From assembly GCF_042650645.1 (NCBI RefSeq), contig NZ_JBHSBI010000016.1, positions 124,001 to 188,000 on the forward strand: DNA of 64,000 nucleotides, in the 5' to 3' direction. The first letter of the stretch is position 1; the number at the start of each line of letters is the position of its first letter. Shown here piece after piece: positions 16,996 through 25,226 of this stretch. A program made the position numbers and the translations under genes. The notes below the pieces were generated by a model. That model ran no database searches, was not told the origin of the DNA, and saw only the letters and a list, made by a program, of their open reading frames with translations. This DNA comes from Nonomuraea purpurea (GTDB lineage: Bacteria; Actinomycetota; Actinomycetes; Streptosporangiales; Streptosporangiaceae).

Positions 16996-17648
16996 AGGTC
17001 CGCGTCGTCATCGCCGACGATCACCTGGTCGTGCGCACGGGGTTCGCCGAGCTGCTCGACACCCAGCCCGACTTCGAGGTCGTCGGCACCGCCGCCGACG
17101 GGGCCGAGGCGGTGCGGATCTGCGGCGAGCTGTCGCCGGACGTCGTCCTGATGGACGTGCGCATGCCCGGCATGGGCGGCATCGAGGCCACCAGGCTGCT
17201 GGCCGGCGGGCCGCGTGTGCTGATCCTGACGACGTTCGACCTCGACGAGTACGTCTACGACGCGCTGCGCGCAGGCGCCAGCGGCTTCCTGCTCAAGGAC
17301 GTCACCGCCGAACGCCTCTTCGACGCGGTACGCGTGATCGCGGCCGGCGAGGCGCTGCTGGCCCCGGGGGTGACCAGGCGGCTGATCAGCGAGTTCGCCC
17401 GGCTGGGCCCGAGGTCCGACGCCCCGGTCGCGGCGCTGTCGGCGCTCACGCCGCGCGAGACCCAGGTGCTCAGGCTCGTGGCGGAGGGGCTGTCCAATCC
17501 GGAGATCGCGGCCCGGCTGGTGGTCACGGAGGAGACGGTCAAGACGCACGTGAGCCGGGTGCTGAACAAGCTCGGCCTGCGCGACAGGACGCAGGCGGTC
17601 GTCGCCGCCTACGAAACGGGCCTGGTCGTGCCGCGCGGCCGGTTCTGA
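16992..17648 (+). CDS. NarL/LuxR-family response regulator
   Basis: 218 aa. Receiver domain (about 1-120) with phospho-Asp in VVLMDVRMPGM and conserved Lys in FLLKDV, followed by a LuxR HTH (about 150-210; LTPRETQVLRLVAEGLSN, EETVKTHVSRVLNKLGL). Its start overlaps the kinase stop (ATGA), making a cognate pair. It likely regulates the divergent ABC exporter operon. Its stop lies 6 bp from the convergent acetoacetyl-CoA synthetase gene, with no visible terminator between. Confidence 0.93.
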   Translation: MKVRVVIADDHLVVRTGFAELLDTQPDFEVVGTAADGAEAVRICGELSPDVVLMDVRMPGMGGIEATRLLAGGPRVLILTTFDLDEYVYDALRAGASGFLLKDVTAERLFDAVRVIAAGEALLAPGVTRRLISEFARLGPRSDAPVAALSALTPRETQVLRLVAEGLSNPEIAARLVVTEETVKTHVSRVLNKLGLRDRTQAVVAAYETGLVVPRGRF

Positions 17649-17654
17649 TCGTTG

Positions 17655-19649
17655 TCACGGACTGAAGTGGCGCAGCACCTCGGGGTTGGCCATGGCGTCC
17701 GGGTTGGCCGCCTCCTCGACCGGCGTGCCCAGCAGGATCTTGCGTACCGGCACCTCCAGCTTCTTGCCCGACAGCGTGCGGGGGATGCCGGGGACGGCGT
17801 GGATCTCGTTGGGCACGTGGCGAGGTGACAGCTCCCTGCGCAGGGCGGCGCAGAGGTCGCGTTCGAGCCGCTCGGACATCGTGGCGCCCTCGACGAGCGT
17901 CACGTACAGCAGCAGCCTGCCCTCCTGGCCGAGCTGCCCCGTGTCGATCACGAGGCTGTCGGCGATCTCCTCGAACCGCTCGACGACCCGGTAGAACTCG
18001 CTGGTGCCCATGCGGACGCCGCCCCGGTTGAGCGTCGAGTCGGAACGCCCGTAGATCACGCAGCTTCCGTCCTCGTTGATCTTGATCCAGTCGCCGTGCC
18101 GCCACACGCCCGGGTAGACGTCGAAGTAGCTGTCGAAGTACCGCGCGCCGGAGGGGTCGTTCCAGAACATCACCGGCATCGACGGCATCGGCTGGGTCAG
18201 CACCAGCTCGCCCACCTCACCGACGACCGGCTTGCCACTCGGGTCGAACGACTCCACCCGCGCACCCAGCGCCCGGCACGGGATGATGCCCGCCCTGATC
18301 GGATGGAGCATGGTCGCCCCGACGAACCCCGTGCACACGTCGGTGCCGCCGGAGAACGACCCCAGGGGGACGCCCGGCAGCTCCTCCGCCAACCAGGCGA
18401 ACCCCTCGGGCGGCAGCGGCGCCCCGGTCGAGCCGACGCCGCGCAGCCGGTCCAGCCCCTCCGGGTGGATGCCGGCCTTCTGCGAGGCCATGATGTACGG
18501 CGCCCCCACCCCGAAGTAGGTCACTCCCTCAGAGGCGGCGATCCGCCACAGCGCGGCGGCGGAGGGGAAGGTGGCCGAGCCGTCGTACAGCACCGGTGTG
18601 GCCCCCACCAGCAGGGCGCCGACGAGGTAGTTCCACATCATCCAGCCCGTGGTGGTGTACCAGAAGAACACATCTCCCTCCCCCAGGTCCTGGTGGAAGG
18701 CGAGCGACTTCAGGTGTTCCAGCACCACGCCGCCGTGCCCGTGCACGATCGGCTTGGGCAGCCCGGTCGTGCCGCTGGAGTAGAGGATCCACAGCGGGTG
18801 GTCGAACGGCACCCGCTCGAACTCCAGCGGCCCCTCCTCGGCCCGCAGCCCCTCCCAGCCGATCACCTCGCCGTGCGGCAGTTCCCGGCTGTTCGACGGC
18901 GTGGGTTCGGCCTGCTGGGGGGCGCGACCCTCGGCGGCGGCGGTCAGGTAAGGGATCCACACGGTGGCGCGCAAGGAGGGCAGCTCGGCGGCGATCTCGT
19001 TGACGGCGGCCGAACGGTCGTAGCTCTTGCCGTTGTAGTGGTAGCCGTCGACCGCGATCAGCACCTTGGGCTCGATCTGCCTGAACCTGTCGACGATGCT
19101 CGGCACCCCGAAGTCGGGCGAGCCCGCCGACCAGATCGCGCCGAGCGAGGCGGTGGCCAGGAAGGCGATCAGGGCCTGCGGAATGTTCGGCAGGTAACCG
19201 GCCACCCGGTCACCGCGCCCGACGCCCAGACGCACCAGGCCCGCCCGTACGCGGGCGACCTCGTCGCGCAGCTCGGCCCAGGTCAGCTCCTGCCTGCCGC
19301 CCTCCTCCGAGACGAACACGACGGCGGTGCCCGTCTCGCGGCGCAGCGCGTTCTCGGCGTAGTTGATCGAGCTGCCGGCGAACCAGGTGGCGCCCGGCAT
19401 CGTCCCGTCGAGCACGGGGCCCTCGCCCCGCTCGCCGATCACGTCGAAGTACTCCCAGATCGACGCCCAGAACTCCCGCGGGCTGTCGACGGACCACCGC
19501 CACAGGTCCTCGTAGGCTCCTGAGCGGCCCGCCCACTCCATGTAGCGGGTCAACCGCGCCGCCGCCACGATCTCGTCACTCGGCTCCCAGAGAAGCGTGC
19601 CCTCAGCAACCATGTGCACCATCCTGTCGCCAGACCAAGGGAAAGTCAT
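17655..19649 (-). CDS. Acetoacetyl-CoA synthetase
   Basis: 664 aa, the usual length of acetoacetate-CoA ligases, which activate acetoacetate with ATP and CoA. Adenylate-forming motifs: LYSSGTTGLPKPIVHGHGG (A3, about 275), YDGSATFP, GDWIKINEDG (A7/A8) and the C-terminal catalytic Lys in PRTLSGKKLEVPVR. It lacks the shorter propionyl/acetyl-CoA synthetase features and keeps the long N-terminal ACAS_N region (SPREFWASIWEYF). Start chosen for GGGGAG 7 bp upstream. It is the third gene of a unit with the LysR regulator and a beta-lactamase-like gene, 22 bp downstream of the latter. Confidence 0.9.
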   Translation of the reverse strand: MTFPWSGDRMVHMVAEGTLLWEPSDEIVAAARLTRYMEWAGRSGAYEDLWRWSVDSPREFWASIWEYFDVIGERGEGPVLDGTMPGATWFAGSSINYAENALRRETGTAVVFVSEEGGRQELTWAELRDEVARVRAGLVRLGVGRGDRVAGYLPNIPQALIAFLATASLGAIWSAGSPDFGVPSIVDRFRQIEPKVLIAVDGYHYNGKSYDRSAAVNEIAAELPSLRATVWIPYLTAAAEGRAPQQAEPTPSNSRELPHGEVIGWEGLRAEEGPLEFERVPFDHPLWILYSSGTTGLPKPIVHGHGGVVLEHLKSLAFHQDLGEGDVFFWYTTTGWMMWNYLVGALLVGATPVLYDGSATFPSAAALWRIAASEGVTYFGVGAPYIMASQKAGIHPEGLDRLRGVGSTGAPLPPEGFAWLAEELPGVPLGSFSGGTDVCTGFVGATMLHPIRAGIIPCRALGARVESFDPSGKPVVGEVGELVLTQPMPSMPVMFWNDPSGARYFDSYFDVYPGVWRHGDWIKINEDGSCVIYGRSDSTLNRGGVRMGTSEFYRVVERFEEIADSLVIDTGQLGQEGRLLLYVTLVEGATMSERLERDLCAALRRELSPRHVPNEIHAVPGIPRTLSGKKLEVPVRKILLGTPVEEAANPDAMANPEVLRHFSP

Positions 19650-19671
19650 ACCTGACTCCCCACATACCTTG

Positions 19672-20544
19672 CTATCTCCGTAGGTGGTCCACCGCCATAC
19701 GCGCGGCCGTGCCGATCACCGCGTCGGCGCGCGGCTGGTTGAGCGCGGTGCTGAAGGATCGGGTGAAGACGGCCACGGCGTAGCGCCCGCCGTCGGGGTA
19801 CTCCACCACGCCCGACTCGGTGCGCAACGTCGGCAGCGTGCCGGTCTTGCCGCTGACCGCGACGTCGTCGTACGGGAAGCCGGAGGCCAGCCGGTGCGGC
19901 CACACCTGCATGTTGAGCACGGCGCGCATCCAGGCGCACGACTGCGCGGAGGCCGCCTCGTCGCGCCAGATCATCCCGAACAGCGCGGCCATCTCGCGCG
20001 GGGTGCTGGAGTTGGCGCGGGCGGGGTCGAGCGCGCTCATCCGGACGATGTCCTCCGGGTCCAGGAAAGGCCACCCGTGCCCGGCGTCCACGCTCAGGCT
20101 CTCGACCAGGTACCTGGAGCCCGACCACAGCCTGGTCCGCTCCAGCCCGAAGCCGGTCAGCATGGCGTTGACCGCGTCGAGCCCCACCCTGGCCAGCAGC
20201 TTGTCGGCCGAGCTGTTGTCGCTCACCGCGATCATCAGGTACGCCATGTCGCGCAGCGAGATCGTCACGTCGTCGAGCATGGCCGAGATCCCCGTCGGCC
20301 CCGACACCCGGTCCGCCTCGGTCACCGTCACCCGCTCCGCAGGGTCCAGCAGCCCGGCGTCGGCCTGCCTGCAGAAGGCCATCAGCAGCGGCACCTTGAA
20401 CATCGAGGCCGTGGGCAGCGGCTCGTCGGCCCCGTGGCCCAGCTCCCGTCCCGAGTCGATGTCGCTCGCGAACAGCCAGCCGGTCACGCCGGCGGCGCGG
20501 AACAGCGCGTCGAAGTCGGGTCCGGTGAAATCAGAAGGGGTCAT
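19672..20544 (-). CDS. Class A beta-lactamase-like serine hydrolase
   Basis: 290 aa. SxxK motif SMFK with nucleophile Ser47, SDN at about 108-110 and KTG in SGKTGT near 240. The TTP segment is seen as NSSTPREM. An omega-loop Glu (in DPEDIV) is in roughly the right place, but the canonical following Asn is not, so activity against beta-lactams is not assured. No signal peptide is visible from this start, unusual for a secreted lactamase. The ATG overlaps the LysR stop (ATGA). It could be a lactamase, a DD-peptidase-like enzyme or an esterase. Confidence 0.8.
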   Translation of the reverse strand: MTPSDFTGPDFDALFRAAGVTGWLFASDIDSGRELGHGADEPLPTASMFKVPLLMAFCRQADAGLLDPAERVTVTEADRVSGPTGISAMLDDVTISLRDMAYLMIAVSDNSSADKLLARVGLDAVNAMLTGFGLERTRLWSGSRYLVESLSVDAGHGWPFLDPEDIVRMSALDPARANSSTPREMAALFGMIWRDEAASAQSCAWMRAVLNMQVWPHRLASGFPYDDVAVSGKTGTLPTLRTESGVVEYPDGGRYAVAVFTRSFSTALNQPRADAVIGTAARMAVDHLRR

Positions 20545-21458
20545 GCCAGCATCCCCGGCCTGCGGCTGACCCGCCGCGCGGGCGTGGCGCCTTCGTCCGT
20601 CATCCCGGCGCTCCCCTTCAATGTCCGGACGGCCACGGCCGAGAAGTCGCTGACCGCGGCCGTCGCCACGCGCCAGGCCATGGAGACCCGCCACGCGATC
20701 GGCGAGCCTAGCAGTGGCCGCCAGGCCAGCCCTGGCTGCTCCACCTTCGGCCCGAACGCCACCGCCGCCCCGGCCAGCACCAGCCCGAGCCCGGCGCCCT
20801 GGTGCACCTGCGCGGGCACGTAGCCGTGGCGGCGGCATTCCGACAGCGTCTCGGCGTGCAGCCCGGGTTCACCCTCCTTCGGCGGCATCAGCAGCTCCCG
20901 GCCCGCCAGGTCGGCCAGATGCACCTCGCCGACGCTCGTGAGCGGGTCGCCGGCCGCCAGCAGCACGCCCTGCGGCTGCACCAGGACCTGGCCGAAGCGC
21001 AGCCCGGGCGCGGAGACGGGATGGCGTACCAGGCCGACGTCGATCGTGCCCTCCGCCAGGGCCGTCACCTGGTCGGCGGTCCAGATCTCGGCGGGCGCGA
21101 GGCGCACCTCGGGGTTGGTCTCGCGGAAGCCGGCGACCAGGGCGGCGATCACGGCGGCGGCCAGGTCGGGCGGGACGCCGACCTTCAGCACGGCGCCGCC
21201 GCCGTGCCTGGCCAGCTCGTGCAGCCGGTCCACCCTGGTGATGATCTCGCGGGCCTCGCCCAGCAGCAACCGGCCCGCCTCGGTGAGCCGGACCTGGCGG
21301 GCCGAGCGGTCGAACAGCCGCACGCCGAGCTCCTCCTCCAGGCGCTTGATGCGCTGGCTGAGCGGCGGCTGCGCCATGCCGAGCCGGATAGCGGCGTTGC
21401 CGAAGTGGAGTTCCTCCGCCACCACGGTGAAATAGCGCAGGTGCCGGACCAGGTCCAT
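20541..21458 (-). CDS. LysR-family transcriptional regulator
   Basis: 305 aa. N-terminal winged HTH (about 1-65; LRYFTVVAEELHFGNAA, QPPLSQRIKRLEEELG) and a C-terminal substrate-binding domain (about 90-290). ATG 21458 is preferred to a TTG at 21467. A palindrome (ATCTAGAT) just upstream is a candidate autoregulatory site. It is translationally coupled to the beta-lactamase-like gene, so LysR, hydrolase and acetoacetyl-CoA synthetase form one operon. The last 30 residues, after the effector domain, are basic and low-complexity. Confidence 0.92.
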   Translation of the reverse strand: MDLVRHLRYFTVVAEELHFGNAAIRLGMAQPPLSQRIKRLEEELGVRLFDRSARQVRLTEAGRLLLGEAREIITRVDRLHELARHGGGAVLKVGVPPDLAAAVIAALVAGFRETNPEVRLAPAEIWTADQVTALAEGTIDVGLVRHPVSAPGLRFGQVLVQPQGVLLAAGDPLTSVGEVHLADLAGRELLMPPKEGEPGLHAETLSECRRHGYVPAQVHQGAGLGLVLAGAAVAFGPKVEQPGLAWRPLLGSPIAWRVSMAWRVATAAVSDFSAVAVRTLKGSAGMTDEGATPARRVSRRPGMLA

Positions 21459-21469
21459 GACCAGCAACT

Positions 21470-21487
21470 ATATCTAGATTTATATCC
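21470..21487. promoter_or_regulatory. AT-rich palindrome upstream of the lysR gene
   Basis: ATCTAGAT (21472-21479) lies inside a run reading TATATCTAGATTTATA, 11-28 bp before the ATG of the LysR gene. It is an AT-rich island in GC-rich DNA and may be promoter, operator or both. Confidence 0.4.
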
Positions 21488-21531
21488 CTAAAGCCGACAT
21501 ATCAACATTGGACACCTATGGCACCGGCTCA

Positions 21532-21972
21532 TCAGGCGGGCTGCCCGATGACGTAGTCGATGATGTCGGGCAGCCGGACGACGCGGCCGAACGCTCCCCA
21601 GTTGCCGTCAGGGATCTCGATGAGATGCACCCACGCGGAGGGCTCGGCGTAGAGCCGGTCGGGGTCGTCGTCGGCCTTGGCCAGCACCGCGGTGACCCGG
21701 CGAACCATTTCGGCGCGTTTGTCGTCGTCCAGGGAGCCTTCAGGGACGCTGACGCGGACGACGTACCTGGCGGGCTCATCGGCCGGCACCGCGGCCCCGC
21801 CGACGGACCAGGCGTCCACGTCGTGGAAGACCAGCCAGGAGATGGATCTTGCGGCCTCGGTGTCCGGGGCGCCCTCCACCTGCATGACCTCGGCGACCAG
21901 TTCTTCTGACAGGGTGGCCCGCTGGTCCTCGCGCAGCGCGCCGCGCGGGACGAACACCTCGACGAACGGCAT
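21532..21972 (-). CDS. Tautomerase-superfamily protein
   Basis: 146 aa. The N-terminus MPFVEVFVPRG places Pro immediately after Met, the catalytic base of 4-oxalocrotonate tautomerase and MIF-like enzymes. The fold appears as two beta-alpha-beta halves (about 1-60 and 65-130). AAGGAGG lies upstream of the ATG. The gene diverges from an HxlR regulator across an inverted repeat, so it is probably that regulator's target. Substrate unknown. Confidence 0.82.
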   Translation of the reverse strand: MPFVEVFVPRGALREDQRATLSEELVAEVMQVEGAPDTEAARSISWLVFHDVDAWSVGGAAVPADEPARYVVRVSVPEGSLDDDKRAEMVRRVTAVLAKADDDPDRLYAEPSAWVHLIEIPDGNWGAFGRVVRLPDIIDYVIGQPA

Positions 21973-21998
21973 ACCTTCCCCTCCTTGAGGGTTTTCTT

Positions 21999-22041
21999 AT
22001 TGAACTCTCCTTTGGGTCGAAGCTACTCGGGTGCGTTCAAT
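21999..22041. promoter_or_regulatory. Inverted repeat in the divergent tautomerase/HxlR promoter
   Basis: ATTGAAC (21999-22005) and GTTCAAT (22035-22041) are a perfect 7-bp inverted repeat; each half extends outward as GTTCAATRAG on its own strand. Symmetry across a 43-bp divergent region suggests paired promoter elements or HxlR operators. Confidence 0.55.
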
Positions 22042-22054
22042 GAGGCAACCCTCT

Positions 22055-22573
22055 ATGCTCGACGGCATGCGCAGGACCAGCTTCGCCGAGATGAGCTGTG
22101 CGATCGCCCGCAGCCTGGAGATCGTGGGGGACTGGTGGACGCCCCTCATCATCCGAGACGTCTACCTGGGCGTCCGCCGCTTCGACGACCTGGTGACCGA
22201 CCTCGGGATCTCCCGCAACCTGCTGACCGCCCGGCTCGACCAGCTCGTGGCGCAGCGGATCCTCGAACGACGCCGGTACCAGGAGCGTCCTGCGCGCCAC
22301 GAGTACGAACTCACTCAGGCGGGCCGCGACCTCGTCCCCGTGCTGATGGCCCTGATGGCGTGGGGCAACCAGTGGGCCGGGCTCACGGAAGGCCCTCCGG
22401 CTCTGCTTGAGCACCGGCCGTGCGGCAACCTGTTCACCCCGCTGGTCACCTGCCCCCACTGCGGCGGGCAGGTCACCGCCGACAACGTCAAGGTCCATCC
22501 CGGCCCAGGCGGTCGCCAGGGCCCTGGCACCTGGGTGCTCGCCGAACGGCTGACCCAGCCGGACCGGCCGTGA
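22055..22573 (+). CDS. HxlR-family winged-helix transcriptional regulator
   Basis: 172 aa. HxlR domain about residues 8-100: MSCAIARSLEIVGDWWTPL, RFDDLVTDLGISRNLLTARL and YELTQAGRDLVPVL, the usual order of helices and wing. The C-terminal part has a Cys-x2-Cys pair (CPHCGG) and an upstream Cys (PCGN), a possible metal or redox site. ATG 22055 has GAGG 9 bp upstream; 22031 and 22067 are alternative starts. It probably controls itself and the divergent tautomerase gene. Confidence 0.88.
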   Translation: MLDGMRRTSFAEMSCAIARSLEIVGDWWTPLIIRDVYLGVRRFDDLVTDLGISRNLLTARLDQLVAQRILERRRYQERPARHEYELTQAGRDLVPVLMALMAWGNQWAGLTEGPPALLEHRPCGNLFTPLVTCPHCGGQVTADNVKVHPGPGGRQGPGTWVLAERLTQPDRP

Positions 22574-22598
22574 GGCGCGTCGGCCGGTGTTCGAAGGC

Positions 22599-23369
22599 TC
22601 AGCGGGACTTGTGCGGAATCGGGGAGGTGAGGCCCGAGACGGCGGCGACCACTTCTGAGGCGTTGGACAGATCGGGCAGAACCAGATCGGCCCCCGCCTC
22701 GCGCAGCTCGGCCGCCATCGACCGCCCGGAGGCCACCCCGATCATCATGGCCCCGCCGATCTTGGCGGCCTGCACGTCGCGCGTCGAGTCACCGATCACC
22801 ACGGTGTTGGCGGCCGTGAACGCGGTTCCGAGCCGCTGCTTGGCCCGCCCCTGGGCCACCTGCAGCAGGGTCGCCTTGGGGTAGACCTCCTCGCCGTAAC
22901 CGCCCAGGTCGAAGTCGATGTACTTGTCGAGCCCGAACGCCTTCAGCTTGTGCACGGCGTTGCTCTTGATCGTTCCGGTCAGCACCGTCTGGACCACGCC
23001 ATCCAGCCTGGACACCGACTTGAGCGCGTCCTTGGCCCCCGACATCATGCGGCCCTCCTTGGCCAGCCGCCCGCGCCGGTCGGCGAAGGCGATGGCCAGG
23101 GCCGACAGGAACCGGGGCAGATGGTCGTCCTCGGCCACGATGCCGTTCACCGCGAGCGTCTCGAAGACGATCTCGGAGTCGGGCCGCCCCAGCGGGGGCA
23201 CGAGCTTGACGAGCGGACGCCCGGTCACGATGCGGAACGCCTCGGCGTAGGCGTCACGGGTCACGATGGCGACGTCGACGAGCGTCAGGTCGACGTTCCA
23301 GAGCACAAGGCGGTTGATGGCAGCCTCCTGGGGGGTTCCCTCAAAGGGTACGGCCGGCGCCGCGTTCAA
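22599..23369 (-). CDS. HAD-like protein with Asn at the nucleophile position
   Basis: Up to 256 aa. Motif I reads LWNVDLTLVD where HAD phosphatases have DxDxT, so the nucleophilic Asp is Asn (codon AAC). Motif II (VLTGT), the motif III Lys (EEVYPKATLL) and motif IV (VVIGDSTRDV) look intact, as does the cap domain (about 30-110). Start is uncertain: a TTG at 23369 or a GTG at 23306; a good AGGAGG sits 5 bp before an ATC codon. Possibly a non-hydrolytic HAD or one with altered chemistry. Confidence 0.78.
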   Translation of the reverse strand: MNAAPAVPFEGTPQEAAINRLVLWNVDLTLVDVAIVTRDAYAEAFRIVTGRPLVKLVPPLGRPDSEIVFETLAVNGIVAEDDHLPRFLSALAIAFADRRGRLAKEGRMMSGAKDALKSVSRLDGVVQTVLTGTIKSNAVHKLKAFGLDKYIDFDLGGYGEEVYPKATLLQVAQGRAKQRLGTAFTAANTVVIGDSTRDVQAAKIGGAMMIGVASGRSMAAELREAGADLVLPDLSNASEVVAAVSGLTSPIPHKSR

Positions 23370-23397
23370 GGCTCCGCCTGAGCGATTTCAAGCGCGC

Positions 23398-24024
23398 TCA
23401 GGCATGGTCGAGGGCCTCCGCGAGGGTGTCGACGACCGGCAGCCCCGTGCTCTCCAGCTCGGCCCGCGTCGTCATCCCCCCGGTGTACAGCACGGCCTTG
23501 GCTCCCACGTGTTTGGCGGCCAGCCCGTCGTCCACGCTGTCGCCGATCACGAGGACCTCGCCGGGGTCCACGCCGATGGCCTCGATGTGCAGGGTCATGT
23601 GGGCGGCCTTCTCGCCGCCGGTGCCGCCGAGCAGCCCGTCGATCCGGGTGAAGTGGCGGGTGATGCCGAACGAGTCGACCTTGGGCACCAGGTGGGCGTG
23701 CGGCGCCATCGAGCAGAGCGACTGGGTGCCCGTCCAGCTCGTCAGCACGAGCTCGGCGTCGGCGGCCAGCCCGCAGACGTCGCTCAGCCGGAAGTAGTGC
23801 TCGTGGAACCCGTTGTCGAGCAGTTCCCACTCGCCCTCGGCCAGGGGACGGCCGAGCATGCGTTCATAGGCGACCCAGATGGGCCGGGTGTAGACCGCGC
23901 GGAAGCCGTCGGCGGTCATCACGGGCAGCGCGTACGGCTTGAAAACCTCGTTGGTTGCTCCGACCACGGCGTCGATATCGTGGAAGAGCGTGCCGTTCCA
24001 ATCCCAGATAATGTGCTTCGTCAT
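23398..24024 (-). CDS. HAD-superfamily hydrolase (phosphoglycolate phosphatase-like)
   Basis: 208 aa. Motif I IIWDWNGTL has the Asp nucleophile with the DxNGT variant common in this subgroup; motif II is VLTSWTG, the cap lies about 20-80 and motif IV is VLVIGDSVDDGLAA. It probably dephosphorylates a small phosphorylated metabolite in the cytoplasm. It lies just upstream of, and in the same direction as, the Asn-variant HAD gene (28-bp gap), so the two may be co-transcribed. Confidence 0.85.
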   Translation of the reverse strand: MTKHIIWDWNGTLFHDIDAVVGATNEVFKPYALPVMTADGFRAVYTRPIWVAYERMLGRPLAEGEWELLDNGFHEHYFRLSDVCGLAADAELVLTSWTGTQSLCSMAPHAHLVPKVDSFGITRHFTRIDGLLGGTGGEKAAHMTLHIEAIGVDPGEVLVIGDSVDDGLAAKHVGAKAVLYTGGMTTRAELESTGLPVVDTLAEALDHA

Positions 24025-24072
24025 GTCGCGCCTAGCTTACTGGGCAGCTGTGACATCTCTGTGAACGGCAGA

Positions 24073-24098
24073 GGGCCGCGACCGGTCGGTCACGGCCC
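24073..24098 (-). terminator. Hairpin downstream of the DUF2690-like gene
   Basis: GGGCCG (24073-24078) pairs with CGGCCC (24093-24098), and inside it GACC pairs with GGTC across a GGTC loop, with one C/A mismatch. It has no T-run. It lies 10 bp after the stop of the DUF2690-like gene. Confidence 0.6.
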
Positions 24099-24107
24099 CC
24101 GCGAAGG

Positions 24108-24572
24108 TCAGTTGCAGGCCGCGTCCATTCCGGTGGAACCGGTGGCGTACTGGCCGCCTCGGCCGCCGTTCTGCTGGACCGTGACGCTGCCCCAGGCGCA
24201 CATGTCATTGGCCCAGAGCATGTCGCCCCAGTGCACGCCGCGGTTGCCCTTCTTGAAGCTGAAGCTGTCGCTCCTGCGGTCCTGCGTGTACAGATTGATG
24301 GTTCCGGTGACCTTGGCGCTGGTCTTGACCTTGATCCAGTTGGTCTGACACTTTCTGGACCACATGAGGGAGACAGTTCCCCACTCCTCGCGCATGGGGC
24401 TCTTGAGCTTCGCGGTTTCGACCACGCGGGACGTGCTCGCGCAGCCCGCCTTGTAGGGGTCCTTGTGGTCGTAGCGCTGCTTGGGTCCGGCCTGCGCGTG
24501 GGCGGGGGACCCGGCGATGAGGACGACCGACGCCGCCACCCCGATCGCGGTCGCCACAGCTCGAAGCTTCAC
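24108..24572 (-). CDS. Secreted DUF2690-like protein
   Basis: 154 aa. Clear signal peptide (about 1-27; ATAIGVAASVVLIAGSPAHA cut after AHA). The mature part has YDHKDPYKAGC, VSLMWSRKCQTNWIKV and a final Cys-containing segment (DMCAWGS, DAAC): the DUF2690 (YjfA-like) pattern of a small Cys-containing exported protein. Its function is unknown. It appears to be a single-gene unit with a downstream hairpin. Confidence 0.82.
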   Translation of the reverse strand: MKLRAVATAIGVAASVVLIAGSPAHAQAGPKQRYDHKDPYKAGCASTSRVVETAKLKSPMREEWGTVSLMWSRKCQTNWIKVKTSAKVTGTINLYTQDRRSDSFSFKKGNRGVHWGDMLWANDMCAWGSVTVQQNGGRGGQYATGSTGMDAACN

Positions 24573-24675
24573 TTGGGACCGACTCCTCGTTTCAGAGACA
24601 GTGTGTGCTGGGTCGGGACCCTAATGTCAGCGAACCATGCCGAGTCGAGTAAGTCAGGAAGTATGACCTATATCA

Positions 24676-25173
24676 CTATGGCCACAAATCCGGGATCTCC
24701 TGCGTCGCGTACCACATGAGCTCATGCGCCTCGGCTCCGTCCACCGTGAACCGGGCGTCGTCGTCGCCGTCGTCGGCGGCGGGCAGCGCGGCGATCGCCG
24801 CCTCGATGTCGGACACCGCGTCGAGGTCGTCCACGTGCACCGAGGCGACCTTGGCCAGCGGGACCGGATCCGCCAGGCGCACCCTCCCGCGTTCGGCCGG
24901 ATCGGCGCTCGCCTTGACCGAGCCCTCCGGCACCTCGGCCGCCACCACCACGCGCCTGGGCGCGGCCTCGGCGCCGTCGGCGGCCAGCAGGCGCAGCGAG
25001 GCTCGGGCCGCCTCCGTGAGCGCGACGTATTCGAGCTCCTCGGTGTCGCCCGAGGCGTACCACTCGGTCAGCGCGGGGGTCACCGCGTAGCCGGTCAGTG
25101 GGGCCGGGCCCAGCTCCCCCGCCTGGACCGCGGCGGCCAGAACCGGAAGAGTGCACGGCAGATAGACGCGCAT
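24676..25173 (-). CDS. Conserved actinobacterial protein (DUF6912-like)
   Basis: 165 aa. Begins MRVYLPCTLPVLAAA and GELGPAPLTGYAVTPAL, which I recognise as the DUF6912 pattern. It is acidic, with no membrane segment or signal. It ends ELMWYATQEIPDLWP. No biochemical role is known. Its neighbour upstream is a HAD hydrolase in the same direction (53-bp gap). Confidence 0.75.
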   Translation of the reverse strand: MRVYLPCTLPVLAAAVQAGELGPAPLTGYAVTPALTEWYASGDTEELEYVALTEAARASLRLLAADGAEAAPRRVVVAAEVPEGSVKASADPAERGRVRLADPVPLAKVASVHVDDLDAVSDIEAAIAALPAADDGDDDARFTVDGAEAHELMWYATQEIPDLWP

Positions 25174-25226
25174 GACGAACCTTTCAGAGTCGCACGGGCA
25201 CCGCTAGTAACAGGCCCACGTATAGA

